NCBI GenBank assembly: GCA_049840935.1
Contig: JASGJA010000028.1
Coordinates: 29,497-93,496, forward strand
Length of the DNA: 64,000 bases
Direction of reading: 5' to 3'
Source of the DNA: Mesorhizobium_G sp049840935
GTDB taxonomy: Bacteria > Pseudomonadota > Alphaproteobacteria > Rhizobiales > Rhizobiaceae
The notes under the pieces were generated by a model. That model was not told the DNA's origin, searched no databases, and was given only the letters and a program-made list of their open reading frames with translations. This document shows positions 60,592-64,000 of the stretch, in pieces. Each line of letters begins with the position of its first letter. The stretch's first letter is position 1. The position numbers were made by a program, and so were the translations under genes.

Positions 60592-61374
60592 ATGATGAGC
60601 TTCGTTCAGCGCCGGACCGTTCTAACCGCGCTTGCTGCCGTTTCAGGTGCTGCCTTGCTGGCTGCATGTTCGGATTCGGGCGAGCAAAAGAAAGCGGAGG
60701 CGACGCCTGCCCCAGCAGAGCCAAACGCGACGCCCACGACACCGGCTGCACCCGCTACGCCGGCACCAGCCGCTGAACAGACGGCACCGGCTGCGCCCGC
60801 AAAGACAGTGGAAGCGCCGAAGCCAACCGGTCGGTGGACATCGCGAAGTTGATGGAACCGGGACGCGCTTCCTGAAATGGTGTTGGGCAAGGCCGATGCG
60901 CCTGTTACCATTGTGGAATATGCGTCGATGACTTGTCCGCATTGTGCGCATTTCCATGAGACGACGCTGCCCACGTTGACGAGCAAATATATCGATACCG
61001 GCAAGGTGCGGTTGATATTCCGCGAATTTCCGTTCGATCCCGCGCGCAGAAGGCGCATTCATGCTGGCGCGCTGCTCCAAGGACAAATATTTCCAGATGG
61101 TGAGCGTGCTTTTCCAGCAGCAACAGAACTGGGCGGCTGTGGATAACGCGAAAGACGCCTTGCTTCAGCTTGCGAAACTTGCGGGATTCTCGCAGCAGAC
61201 GTTTGAGGCCTGCCTGACCGACCAGAAGTTGCTGGACGACATCAGGGCCGTGCGGGAACGGGCCTCCAAGGATTTCAGCGTGATTCCACGCCAACTTTCT
61301 TCATCAACGGATCGAAATATCCGGGGGCAATGTCGATTGAGGAATTCTCGGCCATCATCGACCCACTGCTTTAA
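60592..61374 (+). pseudogene. DsbA-family thioredoxin-like lipoprotein, four indels
   Basis: The protein would be 260 residues: a lipoprotein-type signal (LTALAAVSGAALLAACSDSG), an Ala/Pro/Thr-rich linker of about 60 residues, and a DsbA-like thioredoxin domain with ASMTCPHCAHFHETTLP (CPHC active site), KDKYFQMVSVLFQQQQNWAA and the cis-proline loop STPTFFINGSKYPGAMSIEE. Four one-base indels break it: one missing base near 60830, one extra near 60865, one extra near 61047 and one missing near 61284. They cancel, so start and stop share a frame. Everything between is conserved. It precedes smc as in relatives and probably oxidises periplasmic proteins. Confidence 0.82.
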
Positions 61375-61425
61375 GGCAGTTGCGGCAGGGAGGGGCGCGC
61401 ATCTTGAGCGCGCCTTTGGCCGCGC

Positions 61426-64000
61426 GTGAAATTTACTAAGCTGCGCCTTCTGGGCTTCAAGTCCTTCGTCGAACCCTCCGATTTCGTAATCGAGCGCGGG
61501 TTGACGGGAATTGTTGGCCCGAATGGCTGCGGCAAGTCCAATCTGGTCGAAGCGCTGCGCTGGGTGATGGGCGAAAGCTCATACAAGAACATGCGCGCGT
61601 CCGGCATGGACGACGTGATTTTTTCGGGATCATCTACCCGGCCTTCGCGCAATACAGCGGAGGTGACGCTTTTCCTCGACAATGTGGACCGCTCTGCGCC
61701 GCCGAGCTTCAACGAAGCAGACGAATTGCAGGTTTCGCGCCGTATCGAACGTGAGGCTGGGTCTGTCTACCGGATCAATGGCAAGGAAGCGCGCGCCAAG
61801 GACGTGCAACTGCTGTTTGCAGATCAGTCCACGGGTGCGCGTTCGCCTTCGATGGTTGGGCAGGGGCGCATTGGCGAACTGATTCAGGCCAAGCCGCAGG
61901 CGCGACGTCAGCTTCTGGAAGAGGCGGCAGGCGTTTCCGGCCTCCACACAAGACGCCATGAGGCGGAACTGCGGCTGCGCGCGGCAGAGCAGAATCTGGA
62001 ACGGCTCGACGATGTAACGGGTGAGCTGGGCGCGCAGATCGAAAGCCTGAAACGTCAGGCGCGGCAGGCGACGCGCTTCAAGAATCTGTCGGCGGATATT
62101 CGCAAGGCGGAAGCCATACTGCTGCATCTGCGCTGGATCGCGGCAAAGGCGCAGGAAGCCGAGGCCAAATCGGCGCTTGCGCACGCAACCACATTGGTTG
62201 GGGACCGTGCCGCGCAGCAGATGGAAGCGGCAAAGCAGCAGGCGGTTGGCGCGCATCGCCTGCCGGAGTTGCGGGACGCGGCTGCTGCGGCTGCGGCGGC
62301 GTTGCAAAGGCTGACGATTGCAAAGGCGCAGATCGAAGAAGAAGAGCAGCGCATCAAGAACCGTCAGGCCGAACTTGATCGTCGGGTCGAGCAGCTTGCG
62401 GCGGATATTGAGCGCGAAAACCAAATGGTTCGCGACAATGCCGATATTCTGGCGCGGCTGACGGACGAAGAAACGGCGTTGCGCGCGGAAGAGGCAGGAT
62501 CGGCGGAGCGCGAAGTTTCCACGCGTGCGGAGTTTGAGCAGGCAAGCGCAACGCTGGCTTTGAGCGAGGGCGCGTTGGCCAAGCTGACCGCCGAGCGCGC
62601 GGAAGCTGCGGCACAGCGCAACCAAACGGAGCGGGCGCTTCGTGATGCTACAGAGCGGCGCGAGCGCATCGGGCGGCAATTGGGCGATGTGGATCGCGAA
62701 TTGCAGGGCATTGTTGCGCAGATTTCGGCTTTGCCAGACCCTGCTGAAAAGCGGGTGCTGGTTGATGAGGCGCAAAAGCGCGTAGCCGAGGCGGAAGCGG
62801 CGGCGGTCGCGGCGGAAAAGGTGGTTGCCGAGGCGCGGCAGGCGGAGACGGCGGCGCGCCCGCCTTTGCAGGAAGCGCGGGCGGCATTGCAACGCGTCGA
62901 GACGGAAGCGCGTACACTGGCAAAGGTGTTGAGCGCTGGATCGAACGATTTGTTCCCGGCTGTGCTGGAACAATTGGGCGTTGATCGCGGCTTTGAAACG
63001 GCGCTGGGCGCAGCGCTGGGCGATGATCTCGAATTGCCGCTGGATCGGGCGGCAGCAGCGCATTGGGGCGATATGGAGCCGCAGGCCGGTGATCCCAAAT
63101 TGCCGGACGGGGCGCGCAGCCTTGGCGAGTTTGTGCGGGCGCCAAGGCAATTGGCGCGGCGCCTGGCGCAGGTCGGCGTGGTGGATGCAGGTGAGGGTGC
63201 GAGGCTGCAAAAGCTATTGGCTCCGGGCCAAAGACTGGTCAGCCGCGATGGTGCGCTGTGGCGCTGGGATGGTGTGACGGCAAGCGCGGAAGCGCCGACG
63301 CCTGCGGCCATGCGGCTGGCGCAAAAGAACCGGCTGAAGGAACTCGACGCGGAAGCAGTCGAGGCGACACGAACGGTGCGCGGCGCGGAGGAAAGACTGG
63401 CGACTGCGGAGCAGGCGGTGCGTTCGCTGACCGAAGCGGAACGGGTCGCGAGGCAGAACTGGCGTGACGCGCAACATGCGGTGAGCTTGGCGCGAGACGC
63501 GCTGGAAAAGGCCGAAAAGGCATCCGGCGAGTTGGTGCAGCGTCGGGCCGCGCTGGACGAGGCGCGCACACGCCTGGCCGAAACAGCACAGGAAGCGCAG
63601 GCGAGTTTCAGCGAGGCAGAAGCGCAACTTGCCGCCGCGGCGGACCTTGCGGATTTGCAAATCCGCTTTGAGCGGCTTTCGGCTGACGTTTTGCGCGAGC
63701 GGGCGACACTGGCGGACGCGCGGGCAGTACATGAGGGGTTGCGCCGCGAGGCGGAAGCGCGAACGCGGCGGCTGACGGCGATCGAGGGCGAGCGCACAAG
63801 CTGGACGCAGCGCGCGGACAATGCGGCAAAGCAGATTGCGCTGCTGACGGAGCGCCGCGCGGAAGCTGACACGGAACGCATGAGGATTGCGGACGCGCCC
63901 GATGATATTGACCAGCGGCGGCGGGCGCTGCTTTCGCAGCTTTCGCAATCGGAAGCGCTGAGCAAGGAAGCTTCGGACAGGCTACAGGAATCGGAAAACA
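61426..64000 (+). CDS. smc: Chromosome segregation protein SMC, 3' end cut by the window
   Basis: SMC dimers organise and separate the chromosome. From the GTG at 61426 (MKFTKLRLLGFKSFVEPSDF) the frame stays open for 858 codons to the end of the window. Walker A is GIVGPNGCGKSNLV near residues 26-39, followed by the GLRASGMDD-like region and the ATPase DEAD-type QIQ loop. Long coiled coils with Ala, Glu, Arg and Leu dominate residues 160-500; the hinge is near residues 505-600 (ALGAALGDDLELPLDRAAAA), then the second coiled-coil arm. The Walker B head is outside the window. Very GC-rich third positions; the long opposite-strand frames are artefacts of this. Confidence 0.96.
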   Translation, partial: MKFTKLRLLGFKSFVEPSDFVIERGLTGIVGPNGCGKSNLVEALRWVMGESSYKNMRASGMDDVIFSGSSTRPSRNTAEVTLFLDNVDRSAPPSFNEADELQVSRRIEREAGSVYRINGKEARAKDVQLLFADQSTGARSPSMVGQGRIGELIQAKPQARRQLLEEAAGVSGLHTRRHEAELRLRAAEQNLERLDDVTGELGAQIESLKRQARQATRFKNLSADIRKAEAILLHLRWIAAKAQEAEAKSALAHATTLVGDRAAQQMEAAKQQAVGAHRLPELRDAAAAAAAALQRLTIAKAQIEEEEQRIKNRQAELDRRVEQLAADIERENQMVRDNADILARLTDEETALRAEEAGSAEREVSTRAEFEQASATLALSEGALAKLTAERAEAAAQRNQTERALRDATERRERIGRQLGDVDRELQGIVAQISALPDPAEKRVLVDEAQKRVAEAEAAAVAAEKVVAEARQAETAARPPLQEARAALQRVETEARTLAKVLSAGSNDLFPAVLEQLGVDRGFETALGAALGDDLELPLDRAAAAHWGDMEPQAGDPKLPDGARSLGEFVRAPRQLARRLAQVGVVDAGEGARLQKLLAPGQRLVSRDGALWRWDGVTASAEAPTPAAMRLAQKNRLKELDAEAVEATRTVRGAEERLATAEQAVRSLTEAERVARQNWRDAQHAVSLARDALEKAEKASGELVQRRAALDEARTRLAETAQEAQASFSEAEAQLAAAADLADLQIRFERLSADVLRERATLADARAVHEGLRREAEARTRRLTAIEGERTSWTQRADNAAKQIALLTERRAEADTERMRIADAPDDIDQRRRALLSQLSQSEALSKEASDRLQESEN

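Overview
The window (about 59% GC by eye) looks like a chromosomal segment of an alphaproteobacterium of the order Hyphomicrobiales, most likely from the Brucellaceae/Phyllobacteriaceae side. The evidence is the combination of a CcrM-type GANTC methyltransferase, a BA14K-family protein, a DUF6101 protein, a DUF1344 protein, an RT0821/Lpp0805 surface antigen, the cox order coxB-coxA-ctaB-coxF-ctaG-coxC-DUF983-SURF1, and intergenic palindromes typical of this group. No rRNA, tRNA, CRISPR array, transposase or prophage gene was found. Almost all genes are core housekeeping genes.

Layout. 0-10 kb: end of moaB, a small glycosyltransferase, a PA0069-type radical SAM protein, rnhB, a membrane protein, glyQS, an exported protein, a Sua5/TsaC enzyme and a GlcD-type FAD oxidoreductase. 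10-14 kb: a DUF6101 gene with a hairpin-rich leader and a palindromic element at its 3' end, a possible structured RNA, then divergent ubiA and purD. 14-22 kb: GH25 muramidase, an acyl-CoA dehydrogenase/enoyl-CoA hydratase pair, BA14K protein, pdxH, a surface-antigen lipoprotein, a DnaJ-like protein, fabI and a histidine phosphatase. 22-31 kb: minus-strand isoprenoid, RNA-modification and cofactor genes (rlmD-like, tlyA, dxs, pirin, xseB, deacetylase, ribB, aroC). 31-43 kb: sirtuin, tldD, an IalB-like protein, the complete aa3 oxidase and assembly operon, then ispH, thrB and rnhA. 43-52 kb: divergent oxyR/katG, a peroxiredoxin, a DsbD-N protein, yqgE, a membrane GGDEF-EAL protein and an acetyltransferase. 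52-64 kb: M16 peptidase, thrC, a lipoprotein, HAD hydrolases, ccrM, mutY, dciA, a ParDE toxin-antitoxin pair, a DsbA-like gene and the first two thirds of smc.

How the genes work together: the cox cluster encodes three catalytic subunits plus heme O synthesis (ctaB), copper delivery (ctaG) and assembly (surf1). oxyR-katG and the peroxiredoxin form a peroxide-defence block. dxs and ispH catalyse the first and last steps of the MEP isoprenoid pathway and ubiA uses the prenyl product. thrB and thrC complete threonine synthesis. ccrM, dciA, smc, mutY, rnhA, rnhB and xseB serve DNA replication, segregation and repair.

The most striking feature is not a new system but a set of single-base indels that break otherwise well-conserved genes: the histidine phosphatase, rlmD, ialB, coxC (twice), the GGDEF-EAL gene, the M16 peptidase, mutY (twice) and the DsbA-like gene (four times), probably also DUF983 and rnhA. 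Nearly all are one extra base, the sequence on either side is still conserved, and essential functions are hit, so assembly or sequencing error is more likely than gene decay. No convincing undescribed system is visible. The best candidates for a closer look are the structured region at 10.98-11.18 kb and the palindromic element that duplicated the end of the DUF6101 gene.
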